From Simiduia litorea (GTDB taxonomy: Bacteria; Pseudomonadota; Gammaproteobacteria; Pseudomonadales; Cellvibrionaceae), in the NCBI RefSeq assembly GCF_042853465.1, contig NZ_AP031497.1:682001-746000 (forward strand): a stretch of 64,000 bases of DNA. The letters run 5' to 3'. The first letter of the stretch is position 1; every line of letters starts with the position of its first letter. Below the pieces are notes generated by a model that was given only the letters and a program-made list of their open reading frames with translations, had not been told where the DNA came from and ran no database searches. Of this stretch, positions 16,269 to 25,600 are shown piece by piece. The position numbers and the translations under genes were made by a program.

Positions 16269-17462
16269 ATGAATCGCGTGCAAGAAATTTGGTCACACAA
16301 AAACTATCGTATGGCCATTATCTTTAGTGTTGTGGTTTTAGTCTGGATGTCAACCGGGCTGATTGCCCGCGAACCGGAGCAAACTACGGCAAGCGCCACA
16401 CCGAATGTGAGTGCACCTGCTAATGTACAAGCGCAAGTAATTCAAGCGCAGACGTACAGCCCTAGCCTGATTATTCGCGCGCGCACTGAACCAAACCGAG
16501 CCGTGCAGTTGAAGGCGGAAGTGAGCGGTCGCGTTGAAGCATTACCTATTAAAGAAGGTGCGTCAGTTAAGCAGGGCGATGTTATTTGCCGTCTAGCGGA
16601 AGAGGATCGGGCACTTAAAGTTCAGGAAGCTGAGGTTAATTTACGCAAAGCGCAAATCGATTTCGACGGCTCACAGCGTTTAAAAGTCCAAGGCTATCAA
16701 TCTCAGTCGGCCATTGCCGCCGCTGAGGCGCAATTGGCTCAGGCGCGCTCACTGTTAAAGCGGCACGAGCTGGAGCTAGCTTATACCAAAATCCGCGCGC
16801 CCTTTGATGGCATTTTAAATAGTCGCCATGTGGAGATCGGCACGTTTATGCAACGCGGTGATGTGTGCGCTAGCGTGATTGACCTCGATCCGTTAGTTGT
16901 TGCTGGGCAGGTATCTGAAAATGAAATTGCCGGCTTGCGGGTCGGCAGTTTAGCGCAGGTGCAATTAGCGGGTACCAGTCGCCAAGGCGAGGTGCGTTAT
17001 ATAAGCCGCGATGCATTGGAGCATACCCGCTCTTTCCTGGTCGAAGTTTCTGTCGCTAACCCTGGAATGAAAATTCCCGGTGGTTTAACCACAAACTTGA
17101 CGGCGCAACTTGCGAGTTTCAACGCGCAATCGCTATCCCCCGCGTTATTGACCTTGGATGACGCAGGTAAGTTGGGGGTGCGAATTATCGATGAGCAGTC
17201 GCGGGTACAGTTTGTCAATGTTCAGATAGTGGGGGATAGCGCTGAGGGTGTTTGGGTGACAGGTTTACCGGATACGGCGCTGTTGATTACAGTCGGGCAA
17301 GAATATGTGGCGGTGGGCGAGCAGGTGACCTATCAGCGAGTAGATGGGTCATCGGCAATTGCTGAGGACGGGGCTAAAACTGACGTGCCGGCGTCCGATA
17401 GTGCGCAACCTGAAGCTGCGCAGCAGCCATTGTCCGTGTTGGATGCTGGAGCTGCCGAATGA
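16269..17462 (+). CDS. RND efflux periplasmic adaptor (membrane fusion protein)
   Basis: The 397-residue product has an N-terminal membrane anchor (about 14-34, IIFSVVVLVWMSTGLIA). A lipoyl half (VKLKAEVSG-like block followed by VEALPIKEGASVKQGDVIC), an alpha-hairpin (EEDRALKVQEAEVNLRKAQ), the returning lipoyl half (YTKIRAPFDGILNSRHVEIG), a beta-barrel and a membrane-proximal domain follow in order. The last 50 residues are a low-complexity acidic/Ala tail. It docks the inner-membrane RND permease to an outer-membrane channel. Its TGA overlaps the permease ATG by 4 bases. No outer-membrane factor gene is nearby, so a shared channel such as a TolC homologue is presumed. Confidence 0.93.
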   Translation: MNRVQEIWSHKNYRMAIIFSVVVLVWMSTGLIAREPEQTTASATPNVSAPANVQAQVIQAQTYSPSLIIRARTEPNRAVQLKAEVSGRVEALPIKEGASVKQGDVICRLAEEDRALKVQEAEVNLRKAQIDFDGSQRLKVQGYQSQSAIAAAEAQLAQARSLLKRHELELAYTKIRAPFDGILNSRHVEIGTFMQRGDVCASVIDLDPLVVAGQVSENEIAGLRVGSLAQVQLAGTSRQGEVRYISRDALEHTRSFLVEVSVANPGMKIPGGLTTNLTAQLASFNAQSLSPALLTLDDAGKLGVRIIDEQSRVQFVNVQIVGDSAEGVWVTGLPDTALLITVGQEYVAVGEQVTYQRVDGSSAIAEDGAKTDVPASDSAQPEAAQQPLSVLDAGAAE

Positions 17463-20400
17463 ACATATTGAAGTCTGCCGTGAGCCGCTCGCGCGCGACG
17501 CTGTCCATTTTAGTGTTGATATTGTTGGTGGGTGTTTTTGCTCGTATCACCATGACAGTGGAGGCCAACCCAAATATTCAAGTGCCTTATATCTTCGTGC
17601 AAGTTTATCTCGATGGCGTGTCGCCTGAGGACGGCGCGCGACTGTTGGTGCGGCCACTGGAAAAGGAGCTTAGAACGGTAGAGGGTGTGGATGAAATTAT
17701 CGCCACATCGCGCGAATCTATTTCCTATTTACTGGTTAAGTTTGAAGCTGATGAAGATCCTCATAGAGCTTTGCGGGAAACGCGAGTGGCGGTGGATCGG
17801 GCTAAGGCCGAGTTACCGCCTGCCGCTGAAGAGCCTGTGGTAAAAGAACTGGCAGCAACGCCTATGCCGGCTATTGTTCTAACCTTGGCGGGCGACGGTG
17901 CGTCCGAGCGTTCGATCTACCGCACAGCAAAGAAATTACAGCGACAAATAGAAAATATGCCCACGGTATTAAATGCCAATTTAGTGGGTTATCGAGAAGA
18001 GATGGTCGAAGTGATTGTCGACCCAGCGCAGTTGGAACATTATCGAATTACTGCCACTGAACTGGCCAATGCCGTGGTCAATAATAATCGCCTAGTGCCC
18101 GCAGGTGAGATGGATACGGGTAAAGGTCGGTTCTCCATTAAAGTCCCGGGTTTGATTGAAACCGCGGCCGATGTTCGCACTCTTCCGATCAAATCAACGG
18201 CACAGGGCGTTGTTACCTTGGGCGATGTGACAGATATTCGCCGAACCTTTAAAGATGCTAGTCGCTTCACCACCGTCAACGGTAAGCGCGCCATGACTAT
18301 CGAAGTAGAAAAGCGCAACGGTGCTAATTCCACCGATGTCGCCGAGGGTGTGCGCGCGTTGGCGGAGGCAACGCGGCCAGAATTACCGCCCGGTGTAAGT
18401 TTAGGCTTTGTCTTAGACCAGTCAGAATTTACCCGCAGTATGGTGAGTGAAATGGAGGGCAATATTGTTACCGCCATGGCGTTGGTGATGATCATTGTGG
18501 TGGCGGCCTTGGGCTTTAGGTCCGGCGCCTTAGTCGGTTTTGGCATTCCCTTTTCATTACTTTTCGCCACCATTGTGGTGAGTCTGATTGGCTTTTCTTT
18601 TAACTTTATGGTGATGTTCGGCATGTTGCTGGCACTGGGCATGCTGATTGATGGTGCTATCGTTATCACTGAGTTTGCCGACAGAAAAATGGCGGAAGGC
18701 TTAACCAGCCGAGTGGCCTATGAAATTGCCGTTAAGCGGATGTTTTGGCCTGTGGTGGCGTCGACCGCGACGACCTTAGCGGCGTTTTTACCGATTATGT
18801 TTTGGCCTGGCGTAGCGGGCCAATTCATGCGTTATTTACCGGTGACGGTATTTGCCGTATTAGTGGGCTCGTTGATTTATGCCTTATTTTTTGCGCCGGT
18901 GTTGGGTTCGCTTATGGGGCGAACAAAAATGTCGCAAAAAGTGCAGGATTATTTAAAAAGCTTAGAGCGAGAATCGCCCTTAACCCTGTCCGGTATAACC
19001 GGTGCCTATGCCCGATTACTGCATCGAGTTATGCGCTGGCCGGTGTTGATGGCGATAGGTACATTTGCGGTGCTCTATCTTATTTTCAACGTCTATGGGG
19101 CTTTCAATGCAGGTGTTGAATTCTTTACTGAGACAGAGGAGAAATACGGCACCGTAGCCGTGCGTGCGCAAGGTAATTTTTCCGTTTATGAAATGGACGA
19201 GTTGGTTTCAGAGGTCGAGCAGCGAGTCATGAATATTGATGGCGTACACGTGGTTTATACCGCCACAGGTGCAGGCTCCAGTAGCCAAGCGGGTAACCGC
19301 GAGTCGTCTAAGGATCAAATTGGCACAATGTTGGTGGAGCTGCGCGATCCTGCAACGCTGGGTCGCTCCAGTCACGACGTGTTTCGCGAAATTCGCGAGA
19401 AAACAGCCGATATTCCCGGCGTTAAAGTTGCTGCGGATGCCTTTGAAGGTGGCCCCACCCAAGGTAAGCCGATTCAAATACAATTGGAGTCCATTAACAG
19501 CGAAAAACTGATGGTGGCGACGCGGCAACTGCGCGACCGATTAGAAAAGGAGTTTCCCGGTTTGCGCGATGTTGTTGATACCAGTCCGTTGCCTGGTATT
19601 GAGTGGGAGATGAAAGTTGATCGAGCCGTTGCTGCGCAGTTGGGGGTGAATATGATTGATGTTGGCCACGCGGTGTCACTGGTGACCAGCGGCGTTAAAG
19701 TGAGCGAGTACCGGCCCGACGATGCCGATGACGAAGTGGATATTCGCGTGCGCTTTCCTTTGGACGCCCGTGGTGTTGGCGTGCTCAATACGCTGCGGGT
19801 AACTTCCGCTAACGGCCCTGTGCCGATGAGTAGTTTTGTTACCCCTATCGCTAAGCCCAAGGTTGATAAAGTTCAGCGCAATAACGGCATTGAATTCATG
19901 ACCGTAAAGGCGGATGTGCAAGCCGGTGAGAATGTGGATCAGCAAGTGAGCTTAATACAAGCGTGGTTGAAAGATAACCCGCTCGACCCTGAGGTGCAGG
20001 CCGCATTCCGTGGTACCAATGAAGAGCAGGCTAAATCACTGCAGTTTTTAGGTGTTGCATTTTCGCTTGCACTGTTTTTAATGTTTATCATTTTGGTAAC
20101 GCAATTTAATAGTTTCTACCAAGCCTTCTTGATTTTGTCAGCGGTTGTTATGTCAACTGCAGGTGTCCTGCTCGGCCTACTGATTACGCAGTCCACCTTT
20201 AGCGTCATTCTCACCGGTGTAGGCATTGTCGCGTTGGCCGGCATTGTGGTGAATAATAATATTGTACTGATCGACACCTATAACTATGTGCGCGCCAAGA
20301 ATCCAGATATGTTGCCTATCGACGCCATCGTATCTGCCTGCGCCCAACGTTTGCGCCCGGTATTTTTAACCACGGCAACGACGGTATTGGGTTTGCTACC

Positions 20401-20644
20401 GATTGCAATCAATATGTCTGTCGATCTAATTGGTCGGCATGTGGTCATGGGTGGGGTCATCGCGTCGTTTTGGGTGCCGTTGGCGAGTGCTATTGTTTAT
20501 GGCTTAGTATTTTCAACCTTGCTGACGTTGCTCGTGACACCGGCTATGTTGCTGGTACCAGCGCGGTTAAAGTACCTTTTTGTGGCGTTCAGTGGGCGAG
20601 TGCGGAAGCAACCCTCAATTACAACGGCAGACACTCACGCATAG
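17459..20644 (+). CDS. RND efflux permease (HAE-1-like)
   Basis: The 1061-residue protein has the RND plan of 12 spans and two large periplasmic loops. The TM4 segment reads GMLIDGAIVITEF where AcrB has a double Asp, so the second Asp is replaced by Gly. The TM10 segment reads AGIVVNNNIVLID where AcrB has the essential Lys, replaced here by Asn. Related RND subfamilies carry the same pattern, so the protein is probably functional with a different proton relay. It is translationally coupled to the adaptor. Substrate range cannot be predicted. The C-terminal tail is short and basic. Confidence 0.93.
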   Translation: MNILKSAVSRSRATLSILVLILLVGVFARITMTVEANPNIQVPYIFVQVYLDGVSPEDGARLLVRPLEKELRTVEGVDEIIATSRESISYLLVKFEADEDPHRALRETRVAVDRAKAELPPAAEEPVVKELAATPMPAIVLTLAGDGASERSIYRTAKKLQRQIENMPTVLNANLVGYREEMVEVIVDPAQLEHYRITATELANAVVNNNRLVPAGEMDTGKGRFSIKVPGLIETAADVRTLPIKSTAQGVVTLGDVTDIRRTFKDASRFTTVNGKRAMTIEVEKRNGANSTDVAEGVRALAEATRPELPPGVSLGFVLDQSEFTRSMVSEMEGNIVTAMALVMIIVVAALGFRSGALVGFGIPFSLLFATIVVSLIGFSFNFMVMFGMLLALGMLIDGAIVITEFADRKMAEGLTSRVAYEIAVKRMFWPVVASTATTLAAFLPIMFWPGVAGQFMRYLPVTVFAVLVGSLIYALFFAPVLGSLMGRTKMSQKVQDYLKSLERESPLTLSGITGAYARLLHRVMRWPVLMAIGTFAVLYLIFNVYGAFNAGVEFFTETEEKYGTVAVRAQGNFSVYEMDELVSEVEQRVMNIDGVHVVYTATGAGSSSQAGNRESSKDQIGTMLVELRDPATLGRSSHDVFREIREKTADIPGVKVAADAFEGGPTQGKPIQIQLESINSEKLMVATRQLRDRLEKEFPGLRDVVDTSPLPGIEWEMKVDRAVAAQLGVNMIDVGHAVSLVTSGVKVSEYRPDDADDEVDIRVRFPLDARGVGVLNTLRVTSANGPVPMSSFVTPIAKPKVDKVQRNNGIEFMTVKADVQAGENVDQQVSLIQAWLKDNPLDPEVQAAFRGTNEEQAKSLQFLGVAFSLALFLMFIILVTQFNSFYQAFLILSAVVMSTAGVLLGLLITQSTFSVILTGVGIVALAGIVVNNNIVLIDTYNYVRAKNPDMLPIDAIVSACAQRLRPVFLTTATTVLGLLPIAINMSVDLIGRHVVMGGVIASFWVPLASAIVYGLVFSTLLTLLVTPAMLLVPARLKYLFVAFSGRVRKQPSITTADTHA

Positions 20645-20757
20645 CGGCTTTTTCTAACGCTTAGGGAGAATGCGGCAAACTTCAGCGTTTGAAGCTAATA
20701 TAGCTAGGGGCTCGGTGTCGTTTCGAGGCTCTTAGTTGATCTTAAGAATGGCTCTCA

Positions 20758-21417
20758 ATGAAATTTGAAGATTATAAATTACCTTTCGGATACCCCTTAG
20801 CGCTTGAGGGCGCGAGCGCTGGCGGCGCGCCGTTTAAATTTGCCAGTAAAATTATTGGCTGTATCCCTGGTGATGTCTTGATACTGTCTCACCCTCGTGC
20901 TGCTAAGGCCTCGACCTTACGTTCAGGGCAAAAAATTCTTGTCACTATCATGGCGGGTAATGGCGTATTGGCATTCGCCTCTGTGATCGATCAAATCATT
21001 GCTCAGCCGCGCTCGCTGGTGTTTTTAACCTATCCGACAAAATTGAGCTTTAAAGAAATACGAGGCGCCACCCGGGTAGAAATTCGCGTGCCTATAGAAG
21101 CGTCTAGCTTGTCGGGGTTAATCACGGCAAAAACTTCCGGTGTTATCACTGACATCAGTACATCGGGCGCCAGAATCGAATTAACCGAGTCTATCGGTGA
21201 TATCGGTGGCAGTATGGAGTTAACCGGCACGGTTACTATCGCTCGCCTAGAGGAAAGATTCAATTTTCCTGCCATTATCCGCTCGCGCGTCGAAAGAAGT
21301 ACGCGCGAGAGTGAGGCCGAGTTTCCGGCTATTTACGGAATAGAATTCGACGAGGTTCCGCATTCGCAGCGGCTACTACTCTATGCTTTCGTTTATTCAT
21401 TATTGGCCACCCAATGA
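20758..21417 (+). CDS. PilZ-domain c-di-GMP-binding protein (YcgR-like N-domain)
   Basis: The 219-residue protein has an N-terminal YcgR-like beta domain (about 1-100) followed by a PilZ domain. The two c-di-GMP-binding signatures are present: RGATRVEIRVP supplies the RxxxR motif, and DISTSGARIEL supplies D/NxSxxG. It is therefore likely a cytosolic c-di-GMP receptor, as in flagellar brakes, although no flagellar genes are in the window. Its stop overlaps the next gene's ATG by 4 bases, so that gene is co-translated. Confidence 0.9.
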   Translation: MKFEDYKLPFGYPLALEGASAGGAPFKFASKIIGCIPGDVLILSHPRAAKASTLRSGQKILVTIMAGNGVLAFASVIDQIIAQPRSLVFLTYPTKLSFKEIRGATRVEIRVPIEASSLSGLITAKTSGVITDISTSGARIELTESIGDIGGSMELTGTVTIARLEERFNFPAIIRSRVERSTRESEAEFPAIYGIEFDEVPHSQRLLLYAFVYSLLATQ

Positions 21418-22064
21418 AATTATTAATGCAGGCTTTATTGTTTTTCACGTTACTTAATTCCGGCCTTCTAATGGCTCAGGAGTCAGAGCCATCGCTAGAT
21501 TTAAAGCGCTTGTGGTTACCTAAAAGTTACAGTCAATACTGGGCAAATTTACGCCAAGTTGCCGAATACCAACTGGCGCAAGAGCGATGCGCTGAAGTTA
21601 TTCGAGCTGAGTTAGACCGTGGCCAAAGTAGCGTAGAAGCCCCTATCTTTGCCGTCATTTGTCGCGACGCGAATCGACGAACTTTCGTTGAGAAGTTTGA
21701 TGGTGTGAGCTTAGTGTCGCTTACGCCGCTGGTTGCTGAGGCGGCAGACGAGGCAATAGAGGATGTTGCGGCAACTGATTTACAGCCAGTTATTTATCAG
21801 CGTTGCCGGGAGTTGTGGCGCGCTGATGTTGCGCAGATGCAAGCATTGGCGTGGCTCGATGATATCGAATCGACAGCGGTTACTGAGCAGGCTGAAATAG
21901 AGACTGACAACAACCCTGAGACCACTACAACCGTGACACAATTTACCTTCGTGCGTCGTTTTAACGCCACGGATGCCGCGGGTAACCTGCTTAAATACCT
22001 AGCGAGCTGTACGGGTAGTAGTTTGGAGTCGACCCGTACAGAGCTGATAATCCGTCGAGAATAA
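21414..22064 (+). CDS. Periplasmic hypothetical protein co-translated with the PilZ gene
   Basis: The 216-residue product starts with a signal peptide (MKLLMQALLFFTLLNSGLLMA, cleavage after about residue 21). The mature region is acidic, with two pairs of Cys (near QERCAEVI and VICRDANR, then YQRCRELW and LASCTGSS) that could form disulfides. An aromatic-rich segment (LWLPKSYSQYWANL) follows the signal. The family is not recognised. The 4-base overlap with the PilZ gene suggests a shared pathway, possibly an envelope output of c-di-GMP signalling; that is inference. Confidence 0.7.
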   Translation: MKLLMQALLFFTLLNSGLLMAQESEPSLDLKRLWLPKSYSQYWANLRQVAEYQLAQERCAEVIRAELDRGQSSVEAPIFAVICRDANRRTFVEKFDGVSLVSLTPLVAEAADEAIEDVAATDLQPVIYQRCRELWRADVAQMQALAWLDDIESTAVTEQAEIETDNNPETTTTVTQFTFVRRFNATDAAGNLLKYLASCTGSSLESTRTELIIRRE

Positions 22065-22067
22065 TAC

Positions 22068-23294
22068 TTACCGGACGACTTTCTTACGCGTCAGTTGATC
22101 AATGTCCGCGGCGCACAAGCCTAATACATCGCGTAATACTGTTTCAGTGTCCTCACCTAATAGCGGCGGTGCTTTCGATTGATTCAGTTGGCTTCTGCTG
22201 TAGTGAATAGGGTTGCCTGCAAGCTCTACAGTGCCAGCTAAGGGGTGTTCCACTTGAATGCGCATACCTCGGTTAATGAGCTGCGGGTCATTAAACACCT
22301 TGTCGATGGTGTTGATAGGGCCGCAGGGCACACCTTTTTGTTCAAGTGCCGCTAACCAATCATCGCTGCCTCTTTGTTTAATGAGCGCTGCAATTTGCTC
22401 GCACAACACTACTCTATTGGCGACTCGATTTGGGTTAGTCGCAAAGCGTGGATCCAAGGCTAGTTCTGGGCAGCCAGCGACTTCACAGAACTTTTTAAAC
22501 TGGCTGTCGTTGCCAACCGCCAAAATAATATGACCATCGTTGCTGGCAAAGGCTTGGTAGGGCACGATATTTGGGTGCGCATTGCCCATGCGTTGGGGCG
22601 TGATGCCACCGACGAGATAGTTAGAGGCCTGGTTAGCCAATACCGCCGCTTGCACATCAAATAACGCCATGTCGATATGTTGACCAAGGCCCGATTGTTG
22701 GCGCTCGATGAGTGCGCCTTGAATGGCTATGGTGGCGTAAAGGCCAGTGAACACATCGGTCACGGCAACGCCCACTTTTTGTGGCCCGGCGCCCGGGTTG
22801 CCATCGGCTTCACCGGTGATGCTCATCAGCCCGCCCATACCTTGAATCATAAAATCATAACCGGCGCGCGCACGGTAGGGCCCAGTTTGGCCGAAGCCTG
22901 TGATAGAGCAGTAAATGAGTTTCGGATTTAATGCGCTAAGCGTGCCATAGTCGAGACCGTATTTTTTCAAGCCGTCGACTTTGTAGTTTTCGATCACAAT
23001 GTCCACATGGGTCGCTAACGTTTGAATCAGCGCTTGACCTTCGGCATGGCTAATATCAACCGCAATCGAACGCTTGCCTCGATTGGCTGACAAAAAATAC
23101 GCCGCCTCCGAGGTGTCTTTATTGCCGGAGTCTTGTAAATACGGCGGGCCCCATTGCCGGGTATCGTCGCCGGCTTGTGGATTTTCCACCTTGATAACAT
23201 CGGCGCCTAAATCCGCTAATAATTGCCCGGCCCAAGGCCCAGCCAAAATGCGGGAGAGATCAAGTACGCGAATTCCATTGAGTGGCGTATTCAT
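22068..23294 (-). CDS. gcdG: Family III CoA-transferase, probable glutarate CoA-transferase
   Basis: The 408-residue protein is a CaiB/BaiF class III CoA-transferase: GIRVLDLSRILAGPWAGQLL at the N-terminus, DVIKVENP, and the catalytic Asp region RAGYDFMIQGMGGLM. These enzymes move CoA between carboxylates through a mixed anhydride on the Asp. Position next to glutaryl-CoA dehydrogenase and a divergent LysR gene reproduces the Pseudomonas arrangement gcdG-gcdH-gcdR, so succinyl-CoA:glutarate CoA transfer is the likely reaction. It is 64 bases downstream of gcdH on the same strand and should be in one operon. Confidence 0.85.
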   Translation of the reverse strand: MNTPLNGIRVLDLSRILAGPWAGQLLADLGADVIKVENPQAGDDTRQWGPPYLQDSGNKDTSEAAYFLSANRGKRSIAVDISHAEGQALIQTLATHVDIVIENYKVDGLKKYGLDYGTLSALNPKLIYCSITGFGQTGPYRARAGYDFMIQGMGGLMSITGEADGNPGAGPQKVGVAVTDVFTGLYATIAIQGALIERQQSGLGQHIDMALFDVQAAVLANQASNYLVGGITPQRMGNAHPNIVPYQAFASNDGHIILAVGNDSQFKKFCEVAGCPELALDPRFATNPNRVANRVVLCEQIAALIKQRGSDDWLAALEQKGVPCGPINTIDKVFNDPQLINRGMRIQVEHPLAGTVELAGNPIHYSRSQLNQSKAPPLLGEDTETVLRDVLGLCAADIDQLTRKKVVR

Positions 23295-23358
23295 GGTTGG
23301 GCTCGACGTTAATGCAGGAAAGTTTGCTCGCCATCAATGCAATGGCGAGCGGCGCGAA

Positions 23359-24549
23359 TCAATAAAATGCTTGAATGCCGGTTTGCGCACGGCCAAGAAT
23401 TAACGCATGCACATCCTGCGTACCTTCGTAGGTGTTAACGACTTCAAGGTTAACCATGTGGCGCATCACGCTGTACTCGTCGGAAATACCATTGCCGCCG
23501 TGCATATCGCGCGCTTCGCGTGCAATTTCCAATGCTTTCACACAAGAGTTGCGTTTCAGTAATGAAATAAGCTCGGGCGCGAGTTGGCCGGCGTCTTTTA
23601 ATTGCGCAGCACGCAAACAACCTTGTAGGGCTAGGCTGATATCGGTCTGCATGATCGCCAGTTTCTTTTGAATCAGCTGGTTGGCCGCCAGTGGACGGTT
23701 AAATTGCTTGCGTTCCAGCGTGTATTCTCTGGCCGAATGCCAGCAAGCTTCGGCGGCGCCAAGCGCACCCCAAGAAATGCCTAAACGCGCACTGTTTAAA
23801 CAGCCGAAAGGGCCTTTCAGGCCAGTAACGTTGGGTAGTAAATTTTCGTCGGGAACGAATACATCTTCCATCACGATTTCACCAGTTACCGACGCGCGTA
23901 GGGCAAGTTTGCCTTCAATTTTCGGCGCGCTTAAACCTTTCATACCCTTGTCGAGAATGAAACCGCGAATAATACCTTCGTCATCTTTGGCCCACACCAC
24001 GAAAACGTCGGCAATGGGGGAGTTGGTGATCCACATTTTTGCGCCGCTTAGTTTATAGCCGCCGGCCGTTTTACGCGCGCGTGTGATCATGCTGCCAGGG
24101 TCAGAGCCGTGGTCGGGTTCGGTCAAGCCAAAGCAACCGATCCATTCGCCAGAGGCGAGTTTGGGTAAGTATTTTTCTTTTTGCTGTTCCGAGCCGTAGG
24201 CATAAATGGGGTACATAACCAAGCTTGATTGCACGCTCATCATAGAACGAAAGCCTGAATCGACGCGTTCGACTTCGCGCGCGATCAGCCCGTAACTCAC
24301 ATAACTCACGCCGGGGCAGCCATAGCCTTCGAGTGGTGAACCAAGCAGACCGAGTTCGCCCATTTCTCTGAAAATGGCAGGGTCTGTATATTCGTTGCGG
24401 AACGCGTCCCGCACCCGTGGCTGTAATTTTTCCTGCGCATATTGGCGCGCTGTATCCCGCACCATGCGCTCTTCTTCGCTAAGTTGCAGATCCATAAGAA
24501 AAGGATCTGTCCAATCGAAATGCTTTGACCAGTGATTTTGAGCGCTCAT
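23359..24549 (-). CDS. gcdH: Glutaryl-CoA dehydrogenase
   Basis: This FAD enzyme oxidises and decarboxylates glutaryl-CoA to crotonyl-CoA in lysine and glutarate breakdown. The 396-residue form starting MSAQNHWSKHFDWTDPF fits the family (about 395). The open frame extends 23 codons further upstream without support. Key blocks are the FAD loop FGLTEPDHGSDPGSM, the MWITNSPIADVFVVWAK region, ARLGISWGALGAAEACW, and the catalytic Glu in NTYEGTQDVHALILGRA. It is divergent from the LysR-type regulator across an AT-rich 126-base region that probably contains the LysR site. Confidence 0.93.
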   Translation of the reverse strand: MSAQNHWSKHFDWTDPFLMDLQLSEEERMVRDTARQYAQEKLQPRVRDAFRNEYTDPAIFREMGELGLLGSPLEGYGCPGVSYVSYGLIAREVERVDSGFRSMMSVQSSLVMYPIYAYGSEQQKEKYLPKLASGEWIGCFGLTEPDHGSDPGSMITRARKTAGGYKLSGAKMWITNSPIADVFVVWAKDDEGIIRGFILDKGMKGLSAPKIEGKLALRASVTGEIVMEDVFVPDENLLPNVTGLKGPFGCLNSARLGISWGALGAAEACWHSAREYTLERKQFNRPLAANQLIQKKLAIMQTDISLALQGCLRAAQLKDAGQLAPELISLLKRNSCVKALEIAREARDMHGGNGISDEYSVMRHMVNLEVVNTYEGTQDVHALILGRAQTGIQAFY

Positions 24550-24675
24550 TTGGCAGGTTCCGTAGCTGAGGTTTATGGGAAATATCTGTGCAGATGAGTA
24601 TAGCAACGAGAAAATCATACATAAAATATATAATTTGTATGATAATTATCTGAATATTAGATTTAAGGTGGTTCT

Positions 24676-25557
24676 GTGGATCTTAGACAGCTCAAGGTGT
24701 TCATTCAGGTGGTCGAAAGTGGCAGCTTTACCCGCGCCGCGGAAAAACTCCACATAGCGCAGTCTGCTATTAGTGTCTCGGTACAAAAATTAGAACATGA
24801 ATTGGGGCTTACCTTGTTCGATCGAGCGGAGCGAAGGCCCCGGTTAACGGCAGAGGGCGAGGTGCTCTTTAGTCGTGCGCGTAAATTAGTTGAAGAGTTT
24901 CAGAAAACCCAACAAGAGATGCGTGAGTTGAGTGGCGGCGAGCGCGGTACTGTGCGCCTAGGTACATCGGCGATGTTGGGGTCCTATTATTTACCCGAGC
25001 AAGTAATCGCCTTCCGGCAACGCTACCCTCATATTAACTTTCAGGTTGTGGGCGAGGGCACGAGCCGCGCTCAAACTCAGCTCATTGCCGGCGAGATTGA
25101 TATGGCAATGGTGAATCTGGTAAATCTTCCTGCTGAGCTGGAAGCCTTCCCGTTGGTGACTGAGTCTGTGGTGGCTTGTGTGGCGAGTTCACATCCGTTA
25201 GCTAAACAAAAAACGATTACCTTTGAGCAGTTTGCTCGCGAGCCGCTTGCACTCTATGGCGCCGGCTACTATTTGCGTGAATTGGTTGACCAACAGAGTA
25301 AGCTGGTGCAGGTAAAGCCTAATATTGTGCTGGAGACAAATATTCTTCGCTTGATGACAAGCCTGGTGATGGCAAAAGGCGCGGTTGGCTTTGTCTTGGA
25401 GCGGGTGGTTAAAGAAGAGGCAAAACTGAAAGCCATTGGATTTGATAAGCCATTAACACTTAGCTTGGGCATAGCATGGCGTAAAGATAGTTATCTTTCA
25501 GTGGCGAATAAGCGATTTGCTGATTTTTTGGTCGAGCAGATCCAGAGGGGGGACTAG
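24676..25557 (+). CDS. gcdR: LysR-family transcriptional regulator, probable GcdR
   Basis: The 293-residue protein has the LysR winged helix-turn-helix at residues 1-60 (MDLRQLKVFIQVVESGSFTR, then AQSAISVSVQKLEHELG) and a periplasmic-binding-protein-like effector domain from about residue 88. The start is GTG, and GTG-Asp-Leu-Arg is the standard LysR N-terminus. Divergent placement against gcdH-gcdG implies it controls that operon in response to glutarate, as known for Pseudomonas GcdR. The assignment rests on context rather than specific residues. Confidence 0.8.
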   Translation: MDLRQLKVFIQVVESGSFTRAAEKLHIAQSAISVSVQKLEHELGLTLFDRAERRPRLTAEGEVLFSRARKLVEEFQKTQQEMRELSGGERGTVRLGTSAMLGSYYLPEQVIAFRQRYPHINFQVVGEGTSRAQTQLIAGEIDMAMVNLVNLPAELEAFPLVTESVVACVASSHPLAKQKTITFEQFAREPLALYGAGYYLRELVDQQSKLVQVKPNIVLETNILRLMTSLVMAKGAVGFVLERVVKEEAKLKAIGFDKPLTLSLGIAWRKDSYLSVANKRFADFLVEQIQRGD

Positions 25558-25564
25558 CGAGAGT

Positions 25565-25591
25565 TAGGTCAGGCGCGAAGCACCTGACCTA
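25565..25591. terminator. Stem-loop between convergent genes
   Basis: A 9-bp inverted repeat TAGGTCAGG / CCTGACCTA with a GC-GAA-GC capped loop lies between the LysR gene and the convergent AlgP-like gene. No long T-run follows on either strand, so it may end or stabilise both transcripts without being a classical intrinsic terminator. Confidence 0.55.
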
Positions 25592-25600
25592 CATCAGGGC

